64,000 bases of DNA from Hymenobacter sp. BT559 (GCF_016427535.1 NZ_JAELXV010000002.1:310001-374000); one strand, 5' to 3'; shown: positions 25,883-34,566, counted from the stretch's first letter. Notes: a model not told the origin generated them from the sequence alone. Numbers and translations are program-made.

Positions 25883-26299
25883 TTAGTTCTCGGGCGCCCC
25901 GGCATCAACCCAGGCTTGAATAAGAGCAATCTCGCAGGCCGACAGCTTCTGGCCATCCTTGGGCATGGGTTGGAAGCCGGGGGCATGGCGAATATTGCCA
26001 ATAAGGTAGCTGACATTATCGCGGCCGTTGGCTGGTGTAGCGTAATACTTCAGACTAGCAAAGTCTTCCATATTCAGCGTGCTCGACGTCTCAGTCTTGT
26101 ATTTGTCGGCGCTGTGGCAGCTATAGCATTGCTCCTTGAGAATGGGCAGGATATGAGCTTGGTAGCTTACCGTCACGGGTAGGTCGCAGGGTCTCGGAGG
26201 CTCATAGGTGTAAGAGCAAGCCGCTAGCAAACCGGCAATAGCTGTGCCTAAGAAGATAGTAGCAGTTTGGCGAAGTCGAAAAGAGATATATAATTTCAC
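25883..26299 (-). CDS. c-type cytochrome-like lipoprotein
   Basis: The 138-residue protein has a lipoprotein signal (GTAIAGLLAAC) and one heme c motif, CYSCH (Cys-x2-Cys-His) preceded by ILPILKEQ. A later Met in GFQPMPKDGQKLSACE is a plausible second heme ligand, and the end IALIQAWVDAGAPEN is the usual terminal helix of this small cytochrome family (the IxxW.xxGA pattern). The start is GTG at 26299. It is the first gene of an operon with YceI and DUF5777, so all three likely act in one envelope electron-transfer process. Confidence 0.85.
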   Translation of the reverse strand: MKLYISFRLRQTATIFLGTAIAGLLAACSYTYEPPRPCDLPVTVSYQAHILPILKEQCYSCHSADKYKTETSSTLNMEDFASLKYYATPANGRDNVSYLIGNIRHAPGFQPMPKDGQKLSACEIALIQAWVDAGAPEN

Positions 26300-26605
26300 A
26301 AAACTAAGATTTAAGATAATGAAAATAATTTTTCTTGAGTAAGTAATATGCTAAACAAGATTCTTATAATTAGTATGTAAATAGCTTTAAACCACAAATA
26401 TAGTTGAGAATGGGATTTTTGATGCTCAAACATACTAGCCGAACGTCATATTATATATGTCTTATATCGACAAGTATTCAATAGCATTCTGCCGTTGCTA
26501 TTGTTGGGCTTGTTTTGAGAAGGGCGCTAACCTACGTAGGTCAGTAAAACTAGGATTAGCAGCACCCAAAAAATTTCGCTTTTCGCTAGTCAATTGGTTT
26601 TCCTA
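26300..26605. other. AT-rich upstream region of the cytochrome operon
   Basis: Clearly more AT-rich than its surroundings. It contains a minus-strand TATATTTG box (26395-26402). Another TAGTTTTG at 26299-26306 overlaps the GTG start and is unlikely to be used for this gene. No coding frame is seen. Confidence 0.4.
26395..26402 (-). promoter_or_regulatory. Minus-7 box for the cytochrome-YceI-DUF5777 operon
   Basis: The minus strand reads TATATTTG, giving a leader of about 90 nt. A TTTG lies 24 bp further upstream, slightly too far for a standard minus-33. Confidence 0.45.
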
Positions 26606-26673
26606 GGTGAACGCTAGCCGGAAGTGGCTAGCAAAGCCGGGCGTACTGCCCAGGTATGTAGGTAGCGTTCACC
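26606..26673. ncRNA. Candidate structured RNA with three-way junction
   Basis: An outer 11-bp stem (GGTGAACGCTA at 26606-26616 with TAGCGTTCACC at 26663-26673) encloses two hairpins: GCTAGCC/GGCTAGC at 26613-26632 and GGGC/GCCC around GTACT near 26639-26651. It lies between the secDF terminator and the cytochrome operon. The first hairpin shares four bases with the outer stem, so alternative folds compete. Strand and function are unknown; it could also be a mobile palindromic repeat. Confidence 0.35.
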
Positions 26674-26694
26674 GGGCGGAATGAGCATAAAAAA

Positions 26695-26715
26695 AGCCCG
26701 ACCAATGGCCGGGCT
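26695..26715 (-). terminator. Terminator after secDF
   Basis: AGCCCGACC and GGCCGGGCT form a 9-bp stem with one wobble and a 3-nt loop; seven T follow on the minus strand. Confidence 0.8.
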
Positions 26716-26738
26716 CTTCTAATTAAGCTTGAAGCTAC

Positions 26739-29726
26739 CTATACAGTCGTACGCAGCTTGGGAGCGTCGCCAGATAGGGTGTCCACATCTTCGCCAGCGG
26801 CAAGGCGCTCGCGCGCCTCTTTCTTGCCGTAGGTGTCGAGGATGATGGGCGTGGCAATGAACAGCGACGAATAGGTACCGAAGATGATACCGATAATCAT
26901 AGCAAACGAGAACGAACGCAGCGTTTCGCCACCGAAGATGTAGAGCACCAATACTACCAAGAACACCGTCGTGAACGTAATCATCGTCCGCGAGAAGGTC
27001 GAGTTCAGGGCTGGGTTCACCACTTGGGCAAACGTCAGCTTGGGGTTCTCGCGCAAGTATTCGCGCACGCGGTCATAGATAACTACGGTGTCGTTCATCG
27101 AGAAGCCGATGATGGAGAGCACGGCCGCCACGAAAATCTGGTCCATCTCGTAGTTCAGGCCAAAGGCGCGGGCGATGGGGTAGGTAGCAATAACCAGCAG
27201 CGCATCGTGGAAGAGGGCGATAACGGCGGCCATTGAATACTGCCACTTCTCGAAGCGGAACAGCACGTAGACGAAGATGCCCAGCAGTGTGAGACCTAGG
27301 GAGAGTACTGAGGTACGCTTGATGTCGTCGGCGATGGTGGCGCCTACTTTCGAGGTTGACTTAATAACCGGCGCGTCGGCCGCGAACTTGGTCAGGCCCT
27401 GGTTCAGGGCGGCTACTACTTTCTTGTCGGCTGCCTGCGTTTCGTCTTCGGCCAGGTAGCCGGTGGTGATGCGCAGGCGGTTGGGGGCGCCATACTGCTT
27501 TACTTCAAGGCCAGCACCTTGGAAGGTCGGGCGCACGGCATCAGCCACGTCCGACGAAACCACGGCTTTGTTGAAGTCCACAACATAGGAGCGGCCGCCC
27601 TGGAAGTCTACCCCCAGGTTAGGACCACCTTGCAGATACATCAGCACAAAGCCAATTACGATGATAATGGTCGAGGCCGCGTAGGCGATTTTGCGCTTGC
27701 CCACGATGTCGAAGTTGACGTTCTTGAACAGGTTGCGCGAGAGGGCGGTCGAGAAGGAGATGCTGCTCGTGGTTTTGCCTTTGATGAGGGCCTCAATGAT
27801 GAGGCGCGACACGTACACCGCCGACAAGAACGAGGTCAGTACCCCGATACCTAGGGTCACGGCGAAGCTTTGCACTGGGCCCGTACCGAAGAAGCCCAGG
27901 ATGATGGCAATGAGCATCGTGGTCACGTTCGAGTCGAAGATGGCCGAGAAAGCACGGTTGTAGCCCGCATTCACGGCATCGTGCAACGAGTGGCCGTGGT
28001 CAAGCTCTTCCCGAATACGCTCGAAAATCAGTACGTTGGCGTCTACCGACGAGGCAATTACCAGAATCAGACCAGCGATGCCGGGCAGCGTGAGAGCCGT
28101 CTGGAACTGTGCCAGCACCCCTAGGATGAGGAACATGTTGAAGAGCAGCGCAGCATCGGCCACGAGGCCGGCGCGGCCGTAGTACACGGTCATAAAGACC
28201 ATGATAATCAGCAAGCCAGCCAGCGACGAGTACAGGCCCTGGTTGATGGCTTCTTGGCCTAGCGAGGGGCCTACTACAGCTTCTTCCACAATGCGGGTAG
28301 GAGCGGGCAGCTTACCAGCCTTCAGCACCTGGGCTAGGTCTTGAGCTTCTTCGATAGAGAAGCTACCCGAAATCTGGGTATTGCCGCCCGAAATTTCGCT
28401 CTGCACCACGGGGTCAGAGTAAACTACGTCGTCGAGCACCACCGCTACTTGCTTGCCGATGTTGTTGGCGGTCATGCGCTGCCACTTCTTAGCGCCGCTG
28501 GGGTTCATGCTCATGCTCACCTCGGGGCGGCCGGTCTGGTCGTAGTCCATGCGGGCATCGCTCACTACCTCACCGGTGAGGGGGGCAGCTGTGGTACCGG
28601 TGCGGTCTTTCTTCACGGCAATCAGGCGAATAAACGACTGGCCATTCTGGTCCTTGGGCTTAGAATCGTAGAGCAGCACCATGTTGGGCGGCAGGGTAGC
28701 GCGGGCTTCGTCCGAGCGCAGCAGACGGTTCACGCGGGCCGTGTCGCGTAGGTTCACGCCTAGGGCGCCGGGCATGGTGAAGTAGCGGGTGAGGGCGCCA
28801 CCTTGCTGGGCTGCCGTGGCCGAATCAGCCTTGGCCTTATTGGCCGGGGTCTTTTTAGCTAGCTGAGCTGCCAGCGACGACGAGTCGCCCGCTGTAGCGG
28901 TGGTAGCCTTGGCGGTGTCGGCGGCCGGGGTAGTGGCTACTGCTTTCTCTTTGTCGGTCAGTACTTTGTCGAGCTGAATGAGGTAGGGAGCAAACTCCTG
29001 CTGGCCCCATACTTCATAAAATTCCAGCTTAGCTTGGCCTTGCAGCAGCTTGCGCACGCGGTCGGGGTTATCCACGCCGGGCAGCTCTACCTGAATGCGG
29101 CCCGTGCCTTTTACCCGCTGAATGTTAGGCTGGTTTACACCGAATTTATCGACGCGTTTGCGTAGAATGTCGAACGAGCGGTCGATGGCGTCCTCTTCTT
29201 CTTTATTAATGGCGGCCAGCACCTTGGTGTCGGTCGAAGAGCGGTCAATCTTGCGGTCCTTGTTTACCGAGTTGGCAAACAGCGGCGCCAGCTGCTTGCC
29301 GGGCGCTACCTCTTGGTAAGCCTGGTAGAACAGCGTAGTAAAAGGCGTGCTCGAATTGGTTTTTTGGCGCTCCTGGGCCAGGGCGAGGGCTTTATTAAAA
29401 GCGGGCTCTTTGGAGTTGCCGGCCATGGCGCGCACAATCTCTACGGGCGAAACCTCTAGGGTCACGTGCATGCCGCCTTTCAAGTCAAGACCTAGGCCGA
29501 GCTCGTTCTGGCGCACGTCGCGGTAGGTATAGGGCCCGAATACCGGGGCGCGCCATACCGAGTCGAGGTAGTGTTGGCGCTGCGCTTCGTTGAGCTGGCC
29601 ATTGTGCGTGGCATAGGCCACTGCTTTCTGCTGCACCCCGCGCGAGACGTAGGTGAAGAACAGGAAGTACGCGCAAAGCACCGAAACCACGACGGTGAGC
29701 GCGATAATTACTCCTTTATTACGCAT
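26739..29726 (-). CDS. secDF: Protein translocase SecDF (fused SecD and SecF)
   Basis: This 995-residue inner-membrane protein fuses SecD and SecF, the usual form in this phylum. It uses the proton gradient to help pull secreted proteins through SecYEG. The SecD half shows LGLGLDLKGGMHVTLEVSP after the first helix, a long periplasmic region with an Ala/Thr/Lys-rich low-complexity insert (about residues 265-315), and the membrane block with LPGIAGLILVIASSVDANVL and the IFERIREEL loop. The SecF half begins near residue 680 with LGVDFQGGRSYVVDF and ends with SMNDTVVIYDRVREYLREN and NSTFSRTMITF. The length fits the fused family. Confidence 0.97.
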   Translation of the reverse strand: MRNKGVIIALTVVVSVLCAYFLFFTYVSRGVQQKAVAYATHNGQLNEAQRQHYLDSVWRAPVFGPYTYRDVRQNELGLGLDLKGGMHVTLEVSPVEIVRAMAGNSKEPAFNKALALAQERQKTNSSTPFTTLFYQAYQEVAPGKQLAPLFANSVNKDRKIDRSSTDTKVLAAINKEEEDAIDRSFDILRKRVDKFGVNQPNIQRVKGTGRIQVELPGVDNPDRVRKLLQGQAKLEFYEVWGQQEFAPYLIQLDKVLTDKEKAVATTPAADTAKATTATAGDSSSLAAQLAKKTPANKAKADSATAAQQGGALTRYFTMPGALGVNLRDTARVNRLLRSDEARATLPPNMVLLYDSKPKDQNGQSFIRLIAVKKDRTGTTAAPLTGEVVSDARMDYDQTGRPEVSMSMNPSGAKKWQRMTANNIGKQVAVVLDDVVYSDPVVQSEISGGNTQISGSFSIEEAQDLAQVLKAGKLPAPTRIVEEAVVGPSLGQEAINQGLYSSLAGLLIIMVFMTVYYGRAGLVADAALLFNMFLILGVLAQFQTALTLPGIAGLILVIASSVDANVLIFERIREELDHGHSLHDAVNAGYNRAFSAIFDSNVTTMLIAIILGFFGTGPVQSFAVTLGIGVLTSFLSAVYVSRLIIEALIKGKTTSSISFSTALSRNLFKNVNFDIVGKRKIAYAASTIIIVIGFVLMYLQGGPNLGVDFQGGRSYVVDFNKAVVSSDVADAVRPTFQGAGLEVKQYGAPNRLRITTGYLAEDETQAADKKVVAALNQGLTKFAADAPVIKSTSKVGATIADDIKRTSVLSLGLTLLGIFVYVLFRFEKWQYSMAAVIALFHDALLVIATYPIARAFGLNYEMDQIFVAAVLSIIGFSMNDTVVIYDRVREYLRENPKLTFAQVVNPALNSTFSRTMITFTTVFLVVLVLYIFGGETLRSFSFAMIIGIIFGTYSSLFIATPIILDTYGKKEARERLAAGEDVDTLSGDAPKLRTTV

Positions 29727-29863
29727 TAGTAAGTAGAGAATGAAGTATTTATACTTAGGAAAGGAAGAAGTTGAAAACGCAAAATGGGAACGAGGCTCCG
29801 AGAACCGGCCGAACAGTAGCGGCTAGTTCTTCATTCCTCAATTCCCATTTTTATCCTAAAAAA

Positions 29864-30247
29864 TTAGGGCGCTTGCGGCGACAAAGCCGTGCTCAGCAGG
29901 CGCTGGCGGCAGAGCAAAGACACAAAAGCCCCAGCTTCTACCAGCGGGGCGGCCGCCACTGCCCGGCGCACCAGGCGCGGAAGCCAGGCCGCAGGCAGCG
30001 TAGCCGGCAGCCACCCTAGGGCATAGGTTGGGGCTACGTAAGTGTCTAGCGGTGAAGCTGCCTCAAGTACTACTTTCTGCTTGATAACCGTAGCCCGGGG
30101 CGCAACGCTCACGCGCGATTGCACGGGCGTGCTCACGGGGCGCAGCAAGCTCACCGTCCGGCCATTCAGGCCCAGCAGCAGCAGCAGCGGCAGCGCCACA
30201 AAGGCTACGCGCAGAAAATGCTTGAAGGGTGAAATTGAATTGTACAT
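29864..30247 (-). CDS. Small membrane-anchored protein, function unknown
   Basis: The 127-residue protein has one N-terminal hydrophobic segment (VAFVALPLLLLLGLNG), which may be a signal or an anchor, then an Ala/Pro/Arg-rich region without recognised motifs. The ATG at 30247 follows a TATATTTG box by 16 bp with a TTG 21 bp further upstream, which supports a real gene. Similarity to other families is not apparent. Confidence 0.55.
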   Translation of the reverse strand: MYNSISPFKHFLRVAFVALPLLLLLGLNGRTVSLLRPVSTPVQSRVSVAPRATVIKQKVVLEAASPLDTYVAPTYALGWLPATLPAAWLPRLVRRAVAAAPLVEAGAFVSLLCRQRLLSTALSPQAP

Positions 30248-30263
30248 AGCCAGGACGGGGCTA

Positions 30264-30294
30264 CAAATATACCTATTTCAAGTAACACATGCCA
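30264..30294 (-). promoter_or_regulatory. Promoter of the 29864-30247 gene
   Basis: On the minus strand TTG, 21 bp, then TATATTTG (box at 30264-30271) is a good fit to Bacteroidota promoters; the leader would be about 10 nt. Confidence 0.55.
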
Positions 30295-30308
30295 AGCAAC
30301 GGGGCTGT

Positions 30309-30776
30309 TCAGCTATCGCGCAGTCCCTCAAATGCATATTGGGCCCCGCTCCAAAATTCATCGAGCGCCATAATGCGCGGCTTGAAAAACGAAATCAGCG
30401 TGGGCCAATCGTCGCGATTGAAGAGGTTGACGGGCTGCATCTCGGTATAGATACGGCTTAGCGGCAAGCCGTTGGCGTCGGTAGCATGCAGCTCCCAGCG
30501 CCAGGGCTCACCTAGGGCCTCGTGCAGCATGGGTTTTAATTCCTGAAACTGCTCGAAAAACAACTCGCGCACGCCCGCATCGGGCTGCGTAAGCTCGATG
30601 GCTATGCTGGCGCGGCGGGTGTCGGCCTGCATCCGAAAATACACGTGCTTGAGGCCGGTTTTGTAGTTAATCCAGTTGGTGGGCAGGCCCTCAGCCGAGG
30701 GCACCGGGGCCATGTACTGCCCGAAGGTGGTCCAGAAGGCCTGGCGGAGCTGGGCAGCTTCAGCTTTGCTATACAC
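30309..30776 (-). CDS. DUF4268-like protein
   Basis: The 155-residue protein matches the layout of the DUF4268 family: an N-terminal helix (YSKAEAAQLRQAFWTTFGQY), NWINYKTGLKHVYFRM, SIAIELTQPDAGVRELFFEQ and WRWELHATD with a C-terminal FFKPRIMALDEFW. Family members are related to nuclease-like folds but this short form has no known role. Cytoplasmic. The start is GTG at 30776. Confidence 0.8.
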   Translation of the reverse strand: MYSKAEAAQLRQAFWTTFGQYMAPVPSAEGLPTNWINYKTGLKHVYFRMQADTRRASIAIELTQPDAGVRELFFEQFQELKPMLHEALGEPWRWELHATDANGLPLSRIYTEMQPVNLFNRDDWPTLISFFKPRIMALDEFWSGAQYAFEGLRDS

Positions 30777-30868
30777 GCGTGCTAATCGAAGGTGGAGGAA
30801 GGCACCGCTACAGGCGCTAAGCGAGGCGGAAGCCAGCCATCAAAAAAATACTTGCTAAAAGCGGCGCC

Positions 30869-31495
30869 CTAGGCCTGCTCGGCCACTTTGCCCTTCAAAA
30901 AGCCCGTGAGCACGGCCAAGCCATTCTCAAAGTGCCGGTTGTTGGGAATAATGATATCGGCGTCGTCCTTGAAGGGTTGGATATATTTTTCGTAGGTCGG
31001 CGCCACATGGTTGGTGTAGCGGTACAGCACGTCGTCGAGGCCATAGCCGCGCTCGTCGCGGTCGCGCACAATGCGGCGGTGCAGCTTCACGTGCTCCTGG
31101 GCATCGATGTATACCTTGAGGTCGAGGAGCTTAGCAATTTCCTCGAAGTAGAACACAAAGATTCCTTCGACTACCACGATGGGTGCGGGCCGAAACACCA
31201 GCTCCTGCGGCACCACGTTGGGGTTGTTAAAGGTGTATTCCTTGCGCCGCACCTCGTGGCCTTCGCGTAGCTGGCTCACATCGGCGGCGTAGGCTGTCGA
31301 GTCGATGCTGCTAGGCAGGTCAAAATTCTCAAAGCCTTGGGCGTCACGCTCCTGCTGCTCGCGGGGGTGATAGTAATTGTCCTGCGAAATAAGGCAGATG
31401 TCGCGCTCAGGGAACGCGGCCAGCAGGCGCCGCAGAAACGTAGTTTTGCCGGAGGCGCTGCCGCCCGTGATGCCGACGAGATAAGGGTGTTGCAT
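30869..31495 (-). CDS. udk: Uridine kinase
   Basis: The 208-residue protein begins with the P-loop GITGGSASGKTTFLRRLL and has ISQDNYYHP, FDLPSSIDS, a VEGIFVFYFEEI segment and HRRIVRDRDERGYG, all typical of uridine-cytidine kinases, which phosphorylate uridine or cytidine with GTP or ATP in pyrimidine salvage. The ATG at 31495 gives MQHPYLVGITGG; an upstream start at 31507 adds four residues. The gene is divergent from the thioredoxin-like gene. Confidence 0.95.
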   Translation of the reverse strand: MQHPYLVGITGGSASGKTTFLRRLLAAFPERDICLISQDNYYHPREQQERDAQGFENFDLPSSIDSTAYAADVSQLREGHEVRRKEYTFNNPNVVPQELVFRPAPIVVVEGIFVFYFEEIAKLLDLKVYIDAQEHVKLHRRIVRDRDERGYGLDDVLYRYTNHVAPTYEKYIQPFKDDADIIIPNNRHFENGLAVLTGFLKGKVAEQA

Positions 31496-31615
31496 AACGG
31501 GGGACAAAGGTACGGGTGCCGCGTAATGCAGGATGGCTCAAGCGCCGCTGGCCGGCCCAGTGCGGCGGCATCCGCGCTGCTCCTTATACTTGCACAAGCT
31601 AGTAACTCCTTCTTT

Positions 31616-32749
31616 ATGAAAAACCTACTTCTCGTGGCCCTAGGGGCACTGCCGCTGCTAGCGCAAGCGCAGGCCCCCGCCGGAAAATTTGTGCTGCAAG
31701 GCAAAGTAGCCAGCCCCAAGGTTACGAAGGCTTATTTGCGCTACACGCTCGATGAGCGCCGCGTGGTAGACTCGGCTGTGGTGAAGCGCGGGGCATTTCA
31801 GTTTCAGGGCACGCTGGCCGCGCCGGTAGCGGCCTACCTTACCCTGAGCCACGGCGGCACCACGCTGGCCAAATCGCACGACATGGCGCCGCTGTACCTA
31901 GAGCCGGGCACTCTCAAGCTTACCACCCCCGACTCGGCCAGCAAAGTGGCCATCAAAGGGTCGGCGCTCAATACCTCCGCCGCCCAGCTGCAAGCGCAGC
32001 TCAAGCCGCTCAGTGCACAATACCAAGCCTTGCTGCGCCAATACAGCGCTGGCCGCGCCGCGAACCTAGGCACCGCCGAGCTCGATAAAATAGAAGCTCG
32101 CGCCGATGCCAACGAGGAGGCGCAACGCGAAATAAAGTACGCCTACCTCACGGCTCACCCCGACGACCCGTACAACTTGTTTTTGCTGCCGCAGGCAGTA
32201 GGCTATGCCCCCGAGGCCAAAAACTACGCCACCCGCTTTGCGACGCTCTCGCCTAGGCTGCGGGCTACGCCGCAGGGCCAGCGCATCGCCGAAAAAATTA
32301 AGCTGCTGGAGCGCGTGGCCATAGGCGCTACGGCGCCCGACTTTACGCAGAACACGCCCGATGGCAAGCCGCTGACGCTGTCGTCGCTGCGCGGGCAATA
32401 CGTGCTCGTTGACTTCTGGGCGAGCTGGTGCGGCCCCTGCCGCCAAGAAAACCCGAACGTGGTAAAAGCCTATACTGCCTACAAAGACAAAGGCTTTACG
32501 GTGCTGGGCGTATCGCTCGACCGCGAAAACGGCCGCGAGGCTTGGCTCAAAGCCATTGAGAAAGACGGCTTGGCCTGGCACCAGGTATCGGACCTGAAGT
32601 TCTGGCAAAACGACGTCGCTAAGGAATACGGGGTGCAAGCCATTCCGCAAAATTTCCTGCTCGACCCCAGCGGCAAAATCGTAGCCGTGAACCTACGTGG
32701 TGATAAGCTGCAAACTACGCTGAGCCAGTTGCTCAACCAGTCGAAATAA
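31616..32749 (+). CDS. TlpA-like thiol-disulfide oxidoreductase with DUF4369 domain
   Basis: The 377-residue protein has a signal peptide (MKNLLLVALGALPLLAQAQA), a beta-rich DUF4369-like N-terminal domain (about 20-120), a helical linker and a C-terminal thioredoxin domain (from about 240) with WASWCGPCRQENP (Cys272 and Cys275) and the cis-Pro in GVQAIPQNFLLDPSG. It should reduce or rearrange periplasmic disulfides, for example in cytochrome c maturation. The ATG at 31616 is chosen over the open upstream frame, which crosses udk. A TATACTTG near-box lies at 31585-31592. A perfect terminator follows. Confidence 0.92.
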   Translation: MKNLLLVALGALPLLAQAQAPAGKFVLQGKVASPKVTKAYLRYTLDERRVVDSAVVKRGAFQFQGTLAAPVAAYLTLSHGGTTLAKSHDMAPLYLEPGTLKLTTPDSASKVAIKGSALNTSAAQLQAQLKPLSAQYQALLRQYSAGRAANLGTAELDKIEARADANEEAQREIKYAYLTAHPDDPYNLFLLPQAVGYAPEAKNYATRFATLSPRLRATPQGQRIAEKIKLLERVAIGATAPDFTQNTPDGKPLTLSSLRGQYVLVDFWASWCGPCRQENPNVVKAYTAYKDKGFTVLGVSLDRENGREAWLKAIEKDGLAWHQVSDLKFWQNDVAKEYGVQAIPQNFLLDPSGKIVAVNLRGDKLQTTLSQLLNQSK

Positions 32750-32764
32750 GTCCCTAGGTGCCAT

Positions 32765-32811
32765 CGCAGCCAAAAAAGCCCGGCCTGAGAGGCCGGGCTT
32801 TTTTGGCTGCG
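32765..32811. terminator. Bidirectional terminator between thioredoxin-like gene and rdgB
   Basis: Perfect 22-bp arms (32765-32786 and 32790-32811) with a 3-nt loop; six A and six T lie inside the stem, so T-runs occur on both strands. Confidence 0.92.
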
Positions 32812-32820
32812 TATAGCGTG

Positions 32821-33411
32821 TTATTCAGCGCTTTCTGCTTGCAGAAAGCGCGCGAGGCCTTCTACTGCCCGGGCCCGGTGGCTTAGCATGTTCTTCTCGG
32901 CCAGCGTCATTTCGGCAAAGGTGCGGCCGTCGCCTTCGGCCGGGATAAACACGGGGTCGTAACCGAAGCCGCGTCCCCCAATGGGTGCCTGCGCAATAGT
33001 GCCGGCTATCTCTCCGCTAAACTCGTGCACGTGGCCGCCCTCCAACACCAGCGAAACAACCGTGCGGAAGCGTGCCTCTCGCTGGGGCTGGGTAGCCAGC
33101 TCGTGCAGCAGCTTGGCCACGTTAGCAGCGTCCTTACGCTCGGGGCCGGCGTAGCGGGCCGAGTACACGCCGGGGGCGCCCCCTAGGGCGGCTACTTCGA
33201 GGCCCGTATCGTCGGCAAAGCACGCCACACCGTAGTTATCAAACACGTACTGCGCCTTTTGGCGGGCGTTGCCTTCTAGGGTGGGTTGAGTTTCGGGCAG
33301 CTCCTCGTGGCAGCCAATGTCGGCAAGGCTCAGCAGCTGCACCGCGGGCGGCAGCAGCAGCCGAATCTCATCTAGCTTGTGGGCGTTGTTGGAGGCAAAG
33401 CAGAGGCGCAT
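32821..33411 (-). CDS. rdgB: XTP/dITP pyrophosphatase RdgB
   Basis: The 196-residue protein (MRLCFASNNAHKLDEIRLLL) has the Ham1/RdgB signatures FADDTGLEVAALGGAPGVYSARYAG and GGRGFGYDPVF, with TFAEMTLAEKNMLSHRARA at the C-terminus. It removes inosine and xanthosine triphosphates to keep them out of DNA. The ATG at 33411 is the family start; the open frame to 33501 is upstream leader. Confidence 0.96.
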   Translation of the reverse strand: MRLCFASNNAHKLDEIRLLLPPAVQLLSLADIGCHEELPETQPTLEGNARQKAQYVFDNYGVACFADDTGLEVAALGGAPGVYSARYAGPERKDAANVAKLLHELATQPQREARFRTVVSLVLEGGHVHEFSGEIAGTIAQAPIGGRGFGYDPVFIPAEGDGRTFAEMTLAEKNMLSHRARAVEGLARFLQAESAE

Positions 33412-33525
33412 AAGCAAAAAAGTAGGCGAGCGTATAAAAATAAAAAACCGCGCTGGCCCGGCGCGGTCATAAGACAAAAATGCTACAAAAGCCGGTAGCA
33501 ATACCTCTGCTACCCGCGCCGCTGC

Positions 33526-33972
33526 CTAGCGAAACCCCAGCTTGATAAGGCGCCAGTAGCGGTACAACCCACTCGTGAGCCCGCCGGGAGCGGTAGAGTC
33601 GGTGGCGTGGGGCGGAATACCCGACCAGTTAGCTTGGCCACTTATCAGGTGGCCGCCGGTCGGTTTTGTTGCTGCTCCGCCATACCCAAAATAAGTAGGC
33701 GCCGGCCAGGCCAGGCGAGGAGGGACTGGCGCTTGCACAGCCAGCGCAACGCCTTGATGCGAGCTGAGTGCGAAGTTGTTAGCAATAGCTATCCTAGGTG
33801 CTCTCCACGTCAGGTGCAGGGCCGGGTTGCTGGGCCTGGCGGCGCTCCAGAGCAGAGCTGCGGCTAGGAGCACCCCAGCGCCACCCGCGGCCAATGGCCC
33901 ATCTCGCCGGGGGCGAAATCGCCCACCGGAAAGCCTACGAAGTACATAGTAATAGTGCACAGGCAGCGCCAA
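33526..33972 (-). CDS. Small membrane-anchored protein, function unknown
   Basis: About 148 residues with one hydrophobic segment (AAGGAGVLLAAALLWSAA) preceded by an Arg-rich stretch (RRLSGGRFRPRRD), so it is probably a type II anchored protein. The rest is Pro/Ala/Gly-rich without motifs. The TTG at 33972 or the GTG at 33957 may be the start. A TATATTTG box 20 bp upstream supports expression. Confidence 0.5.
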   Translation of the reverse strand: MALPVHYYYVLRRLSGGRFRPRRDGPLAAGGAGVLLAAALLWSAARPSNPALHLTWRAPRIAIANNFALSSHQGVALAVQAPVPPRLAWPAPTYFGYGGAATKPTGGHLISGQANWSGIPPHATDSTAPGGLTSGLYRYWRLIKLGFR

Positions 33973-33992
33973 CCGCTGAAGCGGCCGATACT

Positions 33993-34000
33993 CAAATATA
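33993..34000 (-). promoter_or_regulatory. Minus-7 box for the 33526-33972 gene
   Basis: The minus strand reads TATATTTG, a full TAnnTTTG match. Confidence 0.5.
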
Positions 34001-34095
34001 GGCTAGGCAGCCCAGCGGCAGCCCGCTGGCGCCTCGCGAATGGCCAAGCCTTTGCTAGGACCCTAGGCCGCTGATTGTCAAATCGGCGCGAAGCG

Positions 34096-34126
34096 TTGAT
34101 TTTTCGGCGGTTAATTCGTACTTTTG
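34096..34126 (+). promoter_or_regulatory. Promoter of rpmE2
   Basis: TTG at 34096-34098, 20 bp, then TACTTTTG at 34119-34126: the best match in the window to the Bacteroidota TTTG/TAnnTTTG promoter. The leader would be about 45 nt. Confidence 0.75.
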
Positions 34127-34179
34127 CAGTCCCTTCCGCAAAACCGGCAGGGTTTAATAGGTAAAACGGCCCTCCCGAT

Positions 34180-34449
34180 ATGAAAAAGGAAACCCATCCC
34201 GAGTACCGCCAGGTAGTTTTTCAAGACACCTCGTCGGACTTCAAATTTTTGACCCGCTCTACCATGACGTCGGCTGAGACGATTCAGTGGGAAGACGGCA
34301 ACACCTATCCGGTGATTAAAATCGAAGTGAGCAGTGCTTCGCACCCCTTCTACACCGGCAAGAACATGTTCATCGACACCGCCGGCCGCGTGGAGAAATT
34401 CCGCAGCCGCTATGCCAACAAGAGCCAGAGCAGCGCCAACAAAGGCTAG
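34180..34449 (+). CDS. rpmE2: Ribosomal protein L31, type B
   Basis: The 89-residue protein starts [20 protein letters not shown] and has the L31 core [21 protein letters not shown]. It lacks the CxxC zinc motifs, so it is the zinc-independent (C-minus, type B) form of L31, which bridges the ribosomal subunits. Type B copies often work under zinc shortage, but in this group it may be the main L31. It is a single gene with a strong promoter. Confidence 0.97.
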   Translation: MKKETHPEYRQVVFQDTSSDFKFLTRSTMTSAETIQWEDGNTYPVIKIEVSSASHPFYTGKNMFIDTAGRVEKFRSRYANKSQSSANKG

Positions 34450-34497
34450 CTTTTTCTGGGCTGTTAGCTGCTGGCTACAAGCTGTTCGCTTTTTAGT

Positions 34498-34532
34498 AAG
34501 GGCTCCTTTCGGTTTAGCTGAAAGGGGCCCTT
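34498..34532 (+). terminator. Hairpin after rpmE2
   Basis: AAGGGCTCCTTTC and GAAAGGGGCCCTT form a 13-bp stem with one wobble pair; no clear T-run follows on the plus strand. Confidence 0.55.
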
Positions 34533-34536
34533 GTCG

Positions 34537-34566
34537 TTTGGCCCAGCCGGCCGGGTTGTACTTTCG
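34537..34566 (+). promoter_or_regulatory. Promoter of the GlmU-like gene
   Basis: TTTG at 34537-34540, 18 bp, then TACTTTCG (34559-34566), one base from the TAnnTTTG box, 51 bp before the ATG. Confidence 0.5.

Noticed and set aside
26606..26673. SRP RNA, because of a CCGGAAG loop
   Set aside because: The conserved pairing and AGCAG side around the GGAA loop of SRP RNA are missing; kept only as an unknown structured element.
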